From positions 1 through 5,916 of the forward strand of contig CALMPQ010000107.1 in assembly GCA_937872005.1 (NCBI GenBank): a stretch of DNA of 5,916 nt. The letters run 5' to 3'. The stretch comes from an uncultured Propioniciclava sp. (GTDB taxonomy: Bacteria; Actinomycetota; Actinomycetes; Propionibacteriales; Propionibacteriaceae). The position numbers and the translations under genes are program-made. The notes below the pieces were generated by a model, which was not told where the DNA came from, searched no databases, and worked only from the letters and a program-made list of their open reading frames with translations. Of this stretch, positions 5,827 to 5,916 are shown in pieces; the stretch's first letter is position 1; each line of letters opens with the position of its first letter.

Positions 5827-5908
5827 TGGCAGGTGAAGGATTCGAACCTTCGAAGGCATTGCCGACGGTTTTACAGACCGCTCCCTTTGGCCGCTCGGGC
5901 AACCTGCC
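5827..5908 (-). tRNA. tyrT: tRNA-Tyr (anticodon GTA)
   Basis: An 82-base class II tRNA. The acceptor GGCAGGT pairs fully with ACCTGCC and the discriminator is A. The D arm begins CCCG, the anticodon stem is GCGGT/ACCGT and the loop CTGTAAA gives GTA. The long variable arm folds GGC-AAT-GCC, as expected for tyrosine tRNAs. The T stem is GAAGG/CCTTC with TTCGAAT. No CCA is encoded (CGC follows). Its promoter lies beyond the window. Confidence 0.97.
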
Positions 5909-5916
5909 ATGCTGAT

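Noticed and set aside
5217..5915. Small open frames overlapping the tRNA genes (ending GLEPVTQRL, or containing GEGFEPSKA)
   Set aside because: These are well-known false proteins made by translating tRNA T-arm and anticodon-arm sequence.

Overview
The window is high-GC and comes from an actinobacterium. Support for this is the strong G/C bias at third codon positions, the gene order, and long acidic extensions on NusG and SecE. I infer a propionibacterial- or actinomycete-type genome, but the species cannot be named from sequence alone. The layout matches a neighbourhood known in Mycobacterium and Streptomyces: tRNA-Thr, tRNA-Met, rpmG, hadA/hadB-like dehydratase genes, tRNA-Trp, secE, nusG, rplK. 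Nearly everything is on the minus strand, so transcription runs from high to low coordinates. The single exception is a glycosyltransferase gene on the plus strand.

Right end (5916 to 5337): tRNA-Tyr with its own terminator-like hairpin, then a promoter candidate, then tRNA-Thr, tRNA-Met and rpmG (zinc-ribbon L33) as a likely single unit. Middle right (5317 to 4064): a perfect inverted repeat separates rpmG from the convergent mshA-like glycosyltransferase gene. Centre (4063 to 2115): a 35-base divergent promoter region, then a tightly overlapped operon of hadA-like, hadB-like and murB genes. Left (2114 to 1): a promoter candidate, then tRNA-Trp, secE, nusG and rplK, the last cut by the window edge.

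The genes fall into four jobs: translation (L11, L33 and four tRNAs), transcription elongation and termination (NusG), protein export (SecE), and envelope or redox metabolism (MurB for peptidoglycan, a HadAB-like dehydratase for fatty acyl chains, an MshA-like enzyme for mycothiol or a related glycoside).

I find no mobile element, CRISPR array, phage gene or defence system. No stretch over 300 bases lacks a gene. The points most worth a second look are the compact, apparently leaderless divergent promoter pair at 4026-4066, the CxxC motif in the MshA-like protein, the repeated acidic motif at the N terminus of NusG, and the paired hairpins in the nusG-rplK gap.
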